From NCBI GenBank assembly GCA_036927565.1, contig JAYESD010000007.1:7771644-7835643 (forward strand): 64,000 bases of DNA. The letters are read 5' to 3'. Shown piece by piece: positions 1 to 11,895 of the stretch. The stretch is from Tuctoria greenei (lineage: Eukaryota; Streptophyta; Magnoliopsida; Poales; Poaceae). The position numbers and the translations under genes are program-made. Position 1 is the first letter of the stretch. Every line of letters begins with the position of its first letter. The notes beneath the pieces are model-generated. The model did no database searches and was not told the DNA's origin. It saw only the letters and a list, made by a program, of their open reading frames with translations.

Positions 1-869
1 GTGGTGCCACTCCTCCAGTGAGCGGTCTCCTCGGTGGGTTGGCCTGTCCATACACCCTCTCGTGCAGGCAAGTGTCATGGAGATCCACTCCTAGCAGCTG
101 CCCCAAAGTCTGCCTGGTCAAGTGATGATGCTGGCCCATGAACATAAAGTCAATGGATCTGCCGCCCTCAGAAATGTAGAGTGTAGCGTAGAATACGCGA
201 ACCCATTCCTCCACGTAGGCACTCCTCTCGTAGGACATCAGCTCCACCAGCCCTCTATACCTCTCAAAGTAGGGGCGTATCTCAGTCTCGGCTGCCAGTG
301 CAAGCTGATCCCAATCCAAAAAGTTGTGCTGGAAGAGCTTATGGCCCCGACATCTGTACGTCTCATACAGCGACGCCTGTGTCAAGGTCCAAAAGCGGCT
401 ATCCACGAGTGTCTCTCTGGGCTGCGGGAACCATTCCTCAAGCAAGATGCTTCATCTGAGTCTTCTGAGCTGCTTGGCCTTCAATTTCTTATAGTCTGTC
501 AGCCGGACACCCTCACCAACACGGACGTTGGTGTCCATCTCATAGACGGCTCTCTGGGTCGCCCTGTCCTCTCGAAGATCAGTGGCTGATGGTCTCGGTC
601 GTGGTACTGCTACTGGATGACCCCCACAGGTCCTAGTTGAGTGTCGGCGAACAAGCGGCACTTTGAGCTCTTCTTCTTCTTCGGACTCATCTGGCACAGG
701 AGGCTGCCTGACGAGCCTCGCGGATCCTCAACGATCCTCCTCGGCCATGCTCTCGCTCCTCGATGGTGCGAGCGGCCATCAAAGCCTTCTTCTCTTCCTT
801 CGACAGCTTTTGCTTTTTGGCGGCCGGCTCCGCAATGGCCTTGCCCTTTCCGTTCTTGTCACGGGCCAT
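1..869 (-). pseudogene. Accessory ORF 3' of pol in copia-1 (broken, runs off window)
   Basis: The ATG at 869 opens a Lys-rich N-terminus (MARDKNGKGKAIAEP, then KKQK and KEEKK, NLS-like). The frame shifts near 700 and again near 450. The downstream frame, read to the window edge, has a folded-looking core with RFW (about 370-380), DWD, EEWVRVFYATLY (about 200) and LTRQTLGQLL. That core matches in spacing and key residues the accessory ORFs of copia-3a and copia-3b (RFW, D-W/L-D-x-M-A, FYSTIY, TT..EFAHLL). It may belong to the plant transposon/retrotransposon ORF families of unknown function (Transposase_32-like), which needs a profile search. No membrane segment is visible, so an envelope role is not supported. 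Confidence 0.7.
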
Positions 870-2222
870 TGCGATGAGACAAGTGACGATGCGCGAGAAT
901 GAGGTCGTGGAACGACGATGTCGGGCGCATGGCATGGCGACACGAAGATCGTCGCGGCCGGGAACCCTAGCGGCAACTGTGGAGGGGGGGAAGGTCACCA
1001 CGGCGGCGCAGAGGGCAATGGTGCGGCTGTGCTTGGGGGTGGTGGCGCTGCTTGAGGCGGCGGCGGCGCTGCGTGGAGCAGAGGCGGCGGCGGTGGCGCT
1101 GGGTGGAGCAGCGGCGGCGGTGAAGAGGGCGGCGGTGGCGGCGCTAAGGCTATAGGGCGGTGGCGGCGGCCGGAGGCGGTGGCGGCCGGAGGGCAGCGGC
1201 GGCAGGAGGCGCGAAGTGGCGGCGGGAGGCGCGAAGTGGCGGCAGCGAAGGCGAGGGCGTCGGCGGCGTAGCTAGGTCGGGGAAAGGGAAGAGGTGCGCT
1301 TAAAAGGTGGGGCCCAAACCCTAGCTTAAAATTTAACACCGGATGAACCGACGTGAAATGATATGATCATCGGTTGAATGGCACAGTAAGGGTTTTCCAA
1401 AAGGTACCGTTGGCACCGGATGGTCCGACGTGGAAAGGATTTTCATCGGTGGAATTTAGCACAACTCCAGAAATGTGAACATCGGATGCACCGATGTTTA
1501 TCAGTATGAACTCGTCGGTTGATTTGTCTTACTGACTGAACTGACTCTTGGCATTTGAACACAAACTGATCCGATGATGGTCGGGCCTAAGCATCGGATA
1601 ATCCGATGACTATAAAACAGCAACATCCCATGTATGTCCTTTGACTCAAACAAACAATCACGAAGAAACACATGTCTTAGGACTTTTTGGGCAACCCCTT
1701 ACCCCTGAAAAATGCTAATTGCCAATAACTTGGCTAAGCCTTAAAGCAAATAGAACATCGAAGAAAAAGGGAGGAAATTATCCAAATAAAATGTAAGACC
1801 CATGCTTTGTGAGCTAGAGGATGAAGACTTCTATCTCTTTAAAGCATGTTCCTTTAGGCATTAACGCACCCAATATTTTGTTCTTTTCACATCATATGAG
1901 TTGAGATATTGCATTTCAAACAAGTCTCTTTCTCATGAGGTGGGTTCCCCTTTGTGACAATCTACCGTATGCAATGCCAAACAATTTATAATGCAAGAAA
2001 TTTAAATATGAGTGCAAGTCTATATGGCAGGCATCATGCAAGACATAAAGTAATTATCTTGCCAAGTTTGAACCTTTCAAAGGCTTCTTCAGGGAGAGCC
2101 ACTCTCTAATCCTTGGGGAAACCCAAAAGAACCTCCATCCCAAGCTAATCCCTTGCTCACCCCTATCCTTTGAAAGTTAGACAAGACCTATATGAGAAGC
2201 TTTCTTACATGATCATGGCAAT
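870..2222 (-). other. copia-1 spacer between pol and accessory ORF
   Basis: No ORF with recognisable homology. Positions 960-1300 are very GC-rich with GGC/GGT triplet runs and AAACCCTAG, resembling a grass gene 5' leader in front of the accessory ORF. Positions 1340-1620 hold several imperfect CGGA-N3-TCCG palindromes such as CACCGGATGGTCCGACG and CATCGGATAATCCGATG, matching the motif type in this element's LTR. The remainder to 2222 is AT-rich 3' flank of pol. Confidence 0.5.
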
Positions 2223-3402
2223 TTACATGACGTTCGATGCATCTAGCACATTTAATTCACTTATTAGTCTAGAAAAGGTTTTCTCATCAAGTGGTTTAGT
2301 GAAGATATCCGCCAATTGTTCTTCGGACCTAACACCTCGCAATGAGATGTCTCCCTTAGCTTCATGGTCCCTCAAGAAATGATGGCGAATATCAATGTGC
2401 TTAGTGCGGAAATGTTGAACGGGGTTTTTAGCTATCTTAACCGCACTTTCATTGTCACAAAGGAGAGGCACACAACCAAGTTTAATACCAAAGTCCAAAA
2501 GGGTTTGCTTCATATAAAGAATTTGGGCACAACATGCACCGACCGCAATATATTGCGCTTCCGCCGTGGACAAAGCGACGGAATTTTGCTTCTTGCTAGA
2601 CCAAGATACTAGGGAACGCCCAAGCAAGTGGCACCCACCGGAGGTACTCTTGCGATCCACCCGGCATCCGGCAAAGTCCGAATCCAAGTATCCCAAGAGA
2701 TGAAATTTTGCACCTTTAGGGTACCACAAGCCCACACTAGGGGTATGCTTAAGATACCTAAGTATCCTAAAGACCGCCTTCCGATGCGATTCTTTAGGTG
2801 CCGCTTGAAAGCGAGCACACAAGCATACACTAAACATGATATCAGGCCTAGATGCGGTAAGATAAAGCAATGAACCAATCATATAACGGTAGTTGGATTG
2901 ATCAATAGGTTTACCGTCCTTATCCGCGTCGAGATGACAATTTGTTGCCATTAGAGTGCTTCTCGAGCTACAATATCCCATCTCAAATTTCTTCAAGAGG
3001 TCCTTGGTATACTTCTCTTGATAGACGAAGGTCCCCTCTTGAAGTTGCTTGATTTGAAATCTAAGGAAGAAGTTGAGTTCTCCAATCATCGACATCTCGA
3101 ATTCCCTAGACATCATTTTGCTAAACTCATGGCTAAGAGCTTCGTTAGTTGACCCAAAAATAATATCATCAACATAAATTTGAAAAATAAATAATTCTCC
3201 GTTGATGTCTTTGGTGAAGAGTGTAGTGTCCACCCTCCCGATCTTGAATCCTTGCATGATCAAGAAATCCCGTAGTCGATCATACCACGCCCTAGGTGCT
3301 TGCTTGAGCACGTAGAGCACCTTGTGCAACCTAAACACATGATTAGGATTCCTCGGATCTTCAAACCCGGGAGGTTGTTCAACATAGACAAGCTCATTAA
3401 TA
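2223..3402 (-). pseudogene. copia-1 reverse transcriptase (C-terminal part) and RNase H
   Basis: The frame reads through FLNGYI, QAPRAWYDRL and the RT catalytic box YVDDIIFGS, then to RNase H (LDSDFAG, SKKQNSVALSTAEAQYIA, DIFTKPL) and stops at 2223 after SELNVLDASNVM. These are standard copia RT-RH landmarks. It is out of frame with the upstream half: near 3418 an extra A in the GTGAAAATG run (VKCAFLNG expected) turns the product into MCIS and a stop. The catalytic YVDD is intact, so the decay looks recent and limited. Confidence 0.9.
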
Positions 3403-3408
3403 TAACCA

Positions 3409-5096
3409 TTAAGAAATGCACATTTTCACATCCATTTGATAAAGCTTTATGTTATGATGTGATGCAAAGGCAAGAAGTGTACGGATGGCTTCTAACCGAG
3501 CGACCATAGCAAATGTCTCCCCAAAGTCTAGTCCTTCAACTTGTGAGAACCCCTTGGCCACAAGTCTTGCCTTGTTGCGGACCACAACGCCGTTCTCGTC
3601 TTGTTTGTTGCGGTACACCCACTTTGTTCTGATGACGTTCTTGTTCTTGGGTCGCTCCTCCAACACCCAAACTTCATTGTGGATGAAGTTGTTAAGTTCT
3701 TCTTGCATGGCCATCACCCAATTTGGATCTTGGAGTGCTTCCTCAATGTGAGTGGGTTCTACAGATGAAACAAACGAGTAGTGCTCACAAAACGAAGCGA
3801 AATGGCGAGAACGTGTACTTACTCCCCTTGACGGACTTCCGATAATTTGGTCCATTGGATGCGCCTTGGAGATGCGTCCATGCCTCATAAGTGGTTGTGA
3901 AGCACTTGGCGATGGTGATGCGTGTTGCTCTTCTTGTGGTTGGACTTGATCATGGACTTCTTCTTCTTCTTGATGTTGTGTGGCTTGTGAGTCTTGAGTC
4001 GACAATGTATCATCCTTCTCTTCTTCGTCAACTTGAGGCGCCATAGATGTGTTGATGTTGGAACTTGAAGCTCCCCCTTGATCATGGCTCTCCTCAACTT
4101 TAGGCTTGATGTCTCCAATGGTCATGTTCTTCATAGCTTCTCGTAGAGGCTCATCATCTATTTCATCATGACCAAAACTCTCCTCTTGGGAGCCATTAGT
4201 TTCATCAAACTCAACATCACAACTTTCCTCAACTAAACCGAAGGTTTGGTTGAATACTCGATATGCTTTTGAGTTTGATGCATAACCAAGAAATATACCA
4301 ACATCACATCTTCTTTCAAACTTACCGAGCCTTTTCTTGCGGTAGATGTAGCACTTGCACCCGAAGACTCGGAAATAGGAGATGTTGGTCTTTCTCCCAA
4401 TGAGAAGTTCGTATGGGGTCTTTTGAAGTAGTCGATGAAGGTAGACCCTATTTGCGGCATGGCACGTCGTGTTGATTGCTTCGGCCCAAAACTTCTCGGA
4501 CGTGCCATAGTCATCAAGCATTGCTCGTGCAAGAGTGATGAGAGTCTTGTTCTTCCTTTCAATGACACCATTTTGTTGAGGAGTGTACGTGGCCGAAAAC
4601 TCATGCTTCACACCTTCACGATCACACCACTCCCAATGTTGTAGTTCTTGAATTCGGTGCCGTTGTCACTCCGGACCTTGATGATGGGAAGTTGAAATTC
4701 CCTTTGAGCACGATTGGCGAAGGTCTTGAACACTTCCGGAGTTTCACTCTTGTCACCTAGAAACAAAGTCCAAGCATAGCGAGAGTAGTCATCAACTATA
4801 ACAAGACAATAGAGGTTACTGCCATGACTTTGATATGTGGATGGTCCGAAGAGGTCCATGTGAAGTAGCTCAAGTGGCTTGGAGGTTGACACTATTGTCT
4901 TCATTGGGTGGTGTGAAGCAACTTGCTTCCCGGCTTGACAAGCGCTATAAAGCTTGTTCTTCTCAAATGTGACATCCTTCACGCCGGTCACCATCCCAAG
5001 TTTGAATGACTTCTTGAGCTTGCTCATCCCAATTTGCACTATGCGTTGATGCCATAGCCAACCCAAACTCGTCTTAGTGAAAAGACAAGTGGTCAA
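3409..5096 (-). pseudogene. copia-1 integrase and N-terminal half of RT (frameshifted)
   Basis: From 5096 the GAG-pre-integrase region is visible (LWHQRIVQIGMSKL, then CSACQAGKQ-like SACQAGKQVA), followed by integrase with the first Asp in LHMDLFGP and the second in VRSDNGTEF. After FKNYNIGS the frame breaks near 4610. A new frame at 4611 carries QQNGVIERKNKTL with the catalytic Glu, the copia integrase C-terminal region, a low-complexity acidic and Gln-rich linker, and the RT start (DPNWVMAMQEELNNF, LVAKGFSQVEGLDF). It ends at 3409 at the RT frameshift. All three catalytic acidic residues are present but split between frames. Confidence 0.88.
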
Positions 5097-5141
5097 GCTA
5101 GCATCCTTGTTGGAGAAGTCTACTAGGTAGAGATGTCCATG

Positions 5142-5546
5142 TCAAAATCCTTTGAAGATTAGTTCTTGGCTTGTTTCACTACTCACAACAATATCATTTT
5201 TGCTAAAGGTGCACGTTAGTCCAAGATCACATAATTGTGCAATAGAAAGTAAATTAAAACTGAGTGACTTAACGTACAATACATTGGAAATAGATAAATC
5301 ATTTGAAATAGCAATTTTACCTAACCCAATTACCTTGCCCTTAGAGTTATCACCAAAGGTGACTTGTTCATGATTGTCGGGGTTTTCTATGGTGGTGAAC
5401 ATACCATCATTGCCGGTCATATGTTGAGTGCACCCGCTATCGAGTACCCAATGCTTTCCCCGGCTTTGTAGTTCACCTACACACATGAATTCAATTTTTA
5501 ACTTTAGGCACCCAAGCCAACTTAGATCCTTGTATGTGTGATACAA
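5142..5546 (-). pseudogene. copia-1 aspartic protease
   Basis: The segment holds HWVLDSGCTQHMTG, the DSG active site typical of copia retropepsins followed by the usual HMTG, then FGDNSKGKVIGLGK and VLYVKSLSFNLLSIAQL. It overlaps the end of the gag frame (5491-5546) in another frame, which may be a decayed gag-pol junction or a real frameshift. It cleaves Gag-Pol in the virus-like particle by family knowledge. Confidence 0.85.
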
Positions 5547-7617
5547 GTGTCTTTGGGACCCAAAGTTGCTTGGGGAGCTTCCCCTTCATGCCCTTTATGT
5601 CTTTGCCAATGAACCTTGTCTTCACTTTGCCATCTACTTTACTTAAGAGATAATAATGATCATTGAAAGTAGACTTGTAGTTAGTAGGCAATTTTGGAGA
5701 AGGTCGGTTAGGAAGAGGACACTCCCTTGTATGGTGACCGGTGATCTCACAATGTTGGCAATAGGAACCAACTTCCTTGATGAAGCTTGTTCTAAGCTCC
5801 GGTGAGGGCACCTTTCCTTTGTTAGGCACCGGGAAGGATCCAAGTCCTCTCTTGTTGAAGGCCTTTGCTTGTTGGAAGAGGATTTCCTTGTGCTTGACTT
5901 CTCCTTTTGATAGTCTTGACACACTAGTGCGGAGACTCTCAATTTCTTCCAACAAGTCCTTCTCCCTAGTGTTCTCTTTCAAAGGCAAAGACTTGTGCAA
6001 GATATTAGTGGCATGAGGAGTAATGGATACCTTATAATTAAGAGTTTGTTTCTTTACATTTTTCAATTCTTGATCAAGCGCTTCATAAGCAAGGTTAAGT
6101 ATTTGATGCTCTTGAATTAACTCATTGTGCTTACCCAAGAGTGCTTGGTGGGCTAAGTCAAGCTCATGATGATCTAGCCTGATTTGAGCCTTATCCTCCT
6201 CAATTTGCTTGACATGGGATTTGAGAGTGTCATGCTCCTTAAGTATGCTTTCATACTTGTCAAGCAAATCAAGGTTAGCGCTCTCAAGCTTAGCACGAGT
6301 TTCTTCAAGAGCCTTAACCTTACTCTTTTCCCTCTTAATGATAGTGTGATATTCATTTATTAGTGAAGTTAAATCCTCGGGGGAAAGCTCATCATCGCTA
6401 GAGTCATCACATACCTTGGTGTTACCTTTAGCCATGAGGCACATGGGAGGTGGATGAAGAGATGAGTCATCATTGTTGGCAATGGCAAGGCTGGCCAAAT
6501 TTTCTTCTTCCTCTTCACTCTCTTCATCAATTGATTCTTCGTCGGTGATCTATTCATTTGCTTCACACATGAACACCTTTTGTGGTCCTTTTCTTTTCTT
6601 TGGGTGGAGTTTTGCTTTCTTGCCCTTGCCATGTTTATTCATCCCAAATGATCTTTGTTTGGGTTTGACCTCTTCTTCATCGTCTTCACTATCTTCGAGC
6701 TTGCGATGCTTGCTCTTGTGGTTCTCTCTTCTTTTGTCCGGTATTGGACAATCATAGGAGATGTGGCCTTGATCACCACAATTATAGCAAGTCTTGTGGT
6801 CATCTCTCCTTGGTAGGAACGCTTTCTTCTTGGGATCAAAGGTGTATCCCTTCTTGGCAATCTTGGAGTTCAAGCGAGAGAACTTTCTCATCATCAATGC
6901 AAGCTCATCATCGTCATCTTCACTTGATGCTTTCTCTTCTTCACTTGAGCTAGGCTCAACCACCTTCTTTTTCTTGAGACTTGTTTTCTTGGTGGAGGCC
7001 TTTAGAGCAATTGTCTTTGAAGATGATTGCTCAATCATCCAAAGTACACTCATCTCATGAGCGTGAATCTTTCCAATAAGTTCCGAAACTTCAATGTGGT
7101 CAAGAGATTCTTTTTGAAGCATGGAGTTGATGATGTTGTACTTCGGCTTGGGAAGAAGCATAAGAATCTTGCGGTTGATGAGTCCTTTGCCAAGATAAGC
7201 AATGTCAAGAGCATTAATTTCTTCAATAAGCACATTCAAGCGAGAGAACATTTCATTGACATTTTCATGAGGTAGCATTTTAAACTCATCATATTTGGCT
7301 TTAAGCATATGATATTTTAGTTCTTTGACATGAGAAGAACCCTCATGAATTTCTATCAAGCAAGCCCAAATTTCACAAGCCTTTTCTTTGCTAGCAATCC
7401 TAGCAAACACATCTTGACTAATGCATTCATAAATTGCATTCCTAGCTTTAGCATCCCACTTGATTTGATCACCAACATAATTGTGCTCACCAAACCCCGC
7501 GTGGGTCGCTTCCCATACTTCGGGAGCAATAGCCTCTAGATAAGCGCGCATGCGTGCTTTCCAATAGGCAAAGTTCTTGCCCTCGAAGATAGGAACCGAC
7601 CCCCCAATCTTGGCCAT
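5491..7617 (-). pseudogene. copia-1 gag, long form with coiled coil and two zinc knuckles, one in-frame TAG
   Basis: ATG at 7617 lies 47 bases beyond the PBS. The N-terminal part has the UBN2-like gag core (FEGKNFAYWKARMRAYL), an acidic/Ser linker and a CCHC knuckle CYNCGDQGHISYDC. At 6550-6552 an in-frame TAG follows FMCEANE, yet the same frame continues at once with ITDEESIDEESEEEEE, a long Leu/Glu/Lys-rich coiled coil (about 6400-5880) and a second knuckle CQHCEITGHHTREC, ending at 5491. The identical frame on both sides suggests a C-to-T nonsense change (CAG to TAG) or, less likely, stop readthrough. Gag forms the particle and packages RNA. Confidence 0.88.
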
Positions 7618-7663
7618 TTTAGCTCTCTAGCGGTGAAGCTAGAATGATCCAATGAACAACCTT

Positions 7664-7675
7664 GCTCTGATACCA
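7664..7675 (-). promoter_or_regulatory. copia-1 primer-binding site
   Basis: On the minus strand TGGTATCAGAGC, complementary to the 3' end of initiator tRNA-Met, lies two bases inside the LTR end at 7678. Confidence 0.95.
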
Positions 7676-7677
7676 AT

Positions 7678-9114
7678 TGTAAGGATCGAATGCCCAAGAG
7701 GGGGGGTGTGAATTGGGCTTCTTTTCAAAAATTTAAAGCAATAAAACTTAATTACTAAAAGCCCAATTCCCTATGCGAACAACCTATGCATTCAAGTGAA
7801 TAGTAACTTTGCGGTATATGAAATGCATAAGTGTAAGGTGAGAGGAAGAGAATGCAAACTCCCGAGAAGACACGAGGATTTATCCCGTGGTTCGGCAAGA
7901 TCGTCAAGATCTTCCTACATCCACGTTGTGGCACCCACCGAAGGGTATAGCCACACCCAAGTCACCGAGACTAGGGATCTTCACTATTCTTCTCCGTTTG
8001 CCAACCTCGACAAGTTGGAGCTCAAGCCTTGTACAACTTGGATCCTCCGGGCTTCCACAACCGTCTTGGCAAGCTCCGGAAGTCTCTCTCAATTACAATC
8101 ACCAAGGGACACTCCCTTACAGCTCTCACTACACTAGAGACTCCACTCACCAAGAATGGAAGCACACAAGCACTATCTCTAGCTAGTTCTAGCCTATCTC
8201 TTGGTGTGTAAGTGGTGTAGATGATGTAGAAGTGGTAGCACAATGTCTTGAATGCTTGAGAATGTGTAGAGTAGGTCTGGTAGTCAAGACTTGTCGAATA
8301 GACTGGTTGAAGGGGTATAAATAGCCAGCCTCCACGAAATAGCCGTTGGAAAAGTAGGCTGACATCACTGTTCTGCGAACACCGGATGATCCGATGCTCC
8401 CCCTTCAGTTATCATCGGTCAAATCCAAATTAGCTGATGTCACTGTGTCAGATATGACCGTTGTTAGACTGATGTTACACTTGTCTTCTCATCGGATGAT
8501 CCGATGGCACTTCCTCCAGAATTGGTTCAGACTTGATGCTTACTGGAGTGATTGACTGATGTATTTATAGTTGTACATCAGCGGATCAGGTGTTACAATT
8601 GGTCCAGGAATATTGCTTATTGTACTGATGGACTGATGTAACATGCCCTTCATCATCGGATGATCCGGTGAGTACTTGGTTCTGAGGTCTTCTTCTGCTG
8701 AACCAACTCGACCGATGTGTAGTTTTCTGGAAACATTGGTTGATCCGGTGAGTTGATTTTGTTTGCTTCGAGTTGTTCTAAGTGAATCTTTTGAAATTTT
8801 CTCGAGCGACCTCTTATACATTGGTTTGAAATATTCTTCTGATGATTATCAAGCGTTGATTGCTGTCAATATTGGTTGAATAATTTTGACATGTGAGTTT
8901 TTTCTTCTAGTCTTCATAACATTGATTGATCTCATAAAATGATTGTTTAGGGGTCTCCAATTGTATCCAGTGATCAGTAGATGATATTCATATTCATATA
9001 GATTTTATTGTAATGAGTGATATGGGAGACCTTGCATCCACAAATTCATTAGTAAAATCCAACGGTTGTCATTAATCACCGAAACCATACCTCATGGGGG
9101 CCTAGATGCTTTCA
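7678..9114 (-). repeat. copia-1 5' LTR (1437 bp)
   Basis: On the minus strand it starts TGAAAGCATCTAGGCCCCC at 9114 and ends at 7678 next to the PBS. A TATTTATA/TATAAATA box lies at 8316-8323. Upstream of it (8370-8760) are repeated CGGA-N3-TCCG palindromes (for example CATCGGATGATCCGATGG near 8490). The block TTTATCCCGTGGTTC at 7879-7893 recurs in the copia-3 LTRs at a similar distance from the TATA box. A G7 run (C7 on the sense strand) occurs near the PBS end, as in the copia-3 LTRs. Confidence 0.88.
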
Positions 9115-9679
9115 CTGGCCCGACATGTGGCCCTGGCGTATTTAATGGCCTAATACACTGTCTAAAGGGTATTAAGTATGGTTAATAGTGTGATAACGTG
9201 CCTTAATGGCTGCGTTACCCCTATTAACAGTGCTCTGATTGCGTGTCGTTAATACAGCATTAACGACACGTAATTAAATCTTATAACTGCTGCTTTGATT
9301 ACCCTTGATTGTTCGTGTTGAAGGAGATCTGCTAGTGTATTCGTCGATGAAGGTCTGGAGGCTCCACACGTGGAAGCTCCGGAGCTTTCCCTTACGGGAG
9401 GTTAGGTCTGGGGCTGCTGTATACGTGTCGGCACCGGAGCACCTCTCTGCTGGAGGTTAGGTCCGGGGTCGTTGTACACGTGTTGTCACTGAAGCTTTCC
9501 TTCGTTGGGAGCTTAGTTCCGGTTTTCCATTACACGTGTTGACCCAGGAGCTACCCATATGAGGGGAGCGGGTCTGGTGCAATGTGACATGTGGTGCCCG
9601 AGGATACCTTCAACTCTAACAAGTAGAACTCCCTTGTATTCTTTGCGGTACTAAGGGGTACCCGGTACGCAGAGTATCC
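9115..9679. other. Unassigned intergenic segment flanking copia-1
   Basis: No ORF or recognised family. It contains the ~55-bp tandem repeat listed separately and AT-rich sequence at 9115-9350. It may be part of a further decayed LTR, but no terminus is visible. Confidence 0.4.
9354..9610. repeat. Degenerate ~55-bp tandem repeat, about 4.7 copies
   Basis: Unit boundaries at 9354, 9407, 9462, 9517 and 9572. Each unit starts T(C/T)(T/C)GG, has an ACGTG or CACGTG (G-box-like) core 15-20 bases in, then a GGAGCT-like block, and the first four end with a purine-rich (T)TAGG/GCGGG segment. Confidence 0.7.
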
Positions 9680-11180
9680 ACAAATTCATAACCAGCCATA
9701 ACCATTATCAGCCATATCCATTACCAAACCATAACCATAACCAAACCACCCCAACACCAAGTTTCCTCTAATCATTTGAGGGTCCAGGTTGCTCATAACC
9801 GGGAGCATGGCTATCATGATAGTTCTAAGACACGTTGTAGATTGTACCACTTTACCCACGTGTTTGTGATTTCATCACCATTCGATGACTAGAACCTCTA
9901 TTATGCCATCTCACACTTTCGTCGGTGTGTGGCCAAAAGATCACAAAATAGATTTTACAAAGGGATTACTAGCCTATTTAGACCCCATTAAGGTTTCACC
10001 GGCGATGATGCCTCCAACTGAGCACATCTTCAACCAAGGGCCCCCCCTTGAGCCATTCGATTCCCAGGGTAGTTCCACTAATCATCAACAAACCCAATCT
10101 GACTACCCCTTCCCCGAGCATCCTTAATGGTCCAAATAGCACTGGAAAAACCCTAATTAATCAGCTATGTCGTACCATACTTGACCTCGTGGTGGCACTG
10201 TAAATACTGGATGATCGCTCCACGAACCGGTCCTTAGATCTAAAGCAAGTGAACCACCACAACATCCAACCCATCCATATACTATGCTTGCTTAGATCAC
10301 CCATTACCACATCATATCAACTAGTTCATGTTAATCTAATCTCATAAATACATAATTAAGTTATGTGGTATAGTTGTATTCCATTCCAATAATTAGGCGA
10401 AGCAAAAAGGTAAAGATCCCATCCCGAGTCTCTACCATAAATTCCAGGTGACAAGGATGGTTAAACAAAGCTAGTAAACTTCTTATCATAGGATTCCCAT
10501 CAAATTGACACAAGCATGCAATTTTGCAAACAAAATATTTACTTTAAAGCAGGATCAATATGCTTCAAGGACACTTGCCTTGCTCCGACGGGTTCGGTTG
10601 CTCAAGCGCTTCGAAGTCTTGGTTCTGGAAATCCTCGTACACGGCATTTTGAGTATGTCCCTCTACTCGTGATCACACATACAAGAGAGGACATACAAAT
10701 CAACACGATGCACACATATTAATCAACATACAATGACATGAATGCATGCAAAGTTTAATAATTAATTAACTATGGTTGTTTATTAATTAGATGCAACTAG
10801 TTCATACGTGTTCATGCGAATTTACGGGAGTTTTAGCGAGAATTAATGTTGCTGAAAGTAAATAGACGGTGCAACTACGATTTAATTCTGGTTATTGGAT
10901 CTAATACGTCGTTAAAATTCGCATCGGAAACGTGTCCTACCGTAGATGCAGCGGCTTCTAAGATCGCGGAACGGAGGCGTAGCGTAGACGAAGTGGATGA
11001 TGCAGGGGCCTCCGGCGGCACGACGACGGCGACGCGACGATCTCCGGCGGACGACGACATTCTCTTCTTTTTTTTTTTCTTCTTCCTCCCTTTTTTTCTC
11101 CTCGCGGCGCCTTTGTCCTCTCCTTTTTTTTTTCTCTCCGGACGCTAGCTTTTCTGGCGGCGCTGCTTTGCTTCTGTAGA
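9680..11180 (-). repeat. Decayed gypsy-1-family LTR fragment
   Basis: The plus strand from about 9690 (AACCATAACC-rich, then GAGCATGGCTATCATGATAG, TTTACCCACGTG, GATCACAAAATAGATTTTAC) matches the gypsy-1 LTRs at 26080-26760 and 33680-34370. From 10740 to about 11150 it matches the reverse of the gypsy-1b LTR at 47620-48010 (AGTTAATTAATTATTA-like block, CATCGG..., ATCTCCGGCGGACGACGAC). Both LTR ends are missing. This is an old solo or truncated LTR about 0.7 kb from the host gene's 3' end. Confidence 0.8.
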
Positions 11181-11895
11181 AAAAAAATACGAAGCCTACC
11201 GTTCTATTTTAAATGAGTGGGAATAGTCTCATATCAATGTCCAACTCCAGACAGGCAGGACAGCGGGAATAACGTTTTACTACGGGGGAAACCAAACCGA
11301 AGGCACCATGCAATGTAGTGCGTAATCAAGGATGGGCACAGGACGCACAAGAAAACAACCTGAGAGTCAAGACATGTCAGGTTCTGTCCTATCTGTCGAT
11401 GGCGCATCGCCTTGATTTCTCCTCTGCACCCCTCACTGAAAATAATGTCAAGGGGTACTAAAAAACAGTTTCGACGTCTTAAGGATGCATAACATGGAAA
11501 GGAGCGACACAAAAATGTTGCCGAGGAAAAGCAACGTTTTCTCTGCCGATGCATTGAATGATTATCATCCCAAGTAGTTTTAGCAGGCTAGGATTGAAAA
11601 AAAATCATCATATAACACTTGTAACAAGACCGAATCCAAGACCACACAACATACTATTTTACTCAGTAGTAACTCGAAATATATTGCATTTCAGAGTAGA
11701 GTTTATAGATAAGAAACAGTGTGTTCTCTGAATGAACTGAAACATGAATATGTTCTCTGAAGGAAGAACTGAAACAGTAAAGGAAGAGAGAGCAGAATGT
11801 AGTAGAAACAGAGCCTCCCCAAAAGAATTTGATTGGTGTCAGGGCATGATAACCACTCCAGCAGATACCAAATCTGAGCAACTGTTGTATCTTGC
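11181..11895. other. 3' flank of the host gene, including its probable 3' UTR
   Basis: No coding or repeat signature recognised. The 3' UTR should lie in about 11600-11895, immediately after the stop codon on the minus strand; I see no perfect AATAAA on that strand and cannot place the poly(A) site. Confidence 0.4.

Larger units (their letters stand above)
1..9114 (-). mobile_element. copia-1: SIRE/Maximus-like Ty1/copia retrotransposon, 3' end outside window
   Basis: The order on the minus strand is 5' LTR, iMet-type PBS, gag, protease, integrase, reverse transcriptase, RNase H, a spacer and an accessory ORF. Integrase before RT defines Ty1/copia. The long coiled-coil gag with two zinc knuckles, the extra ORF 3' of pol and the LTR ends resemble the SIRE/Maximus lineage; this lineage call is from family knowledge. 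Frameshifts and an in-frame TAG show it is defective. The 3' LTR is not in the window, so target duplication and LTR divergence cannot be read. Confidence 0.9.
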
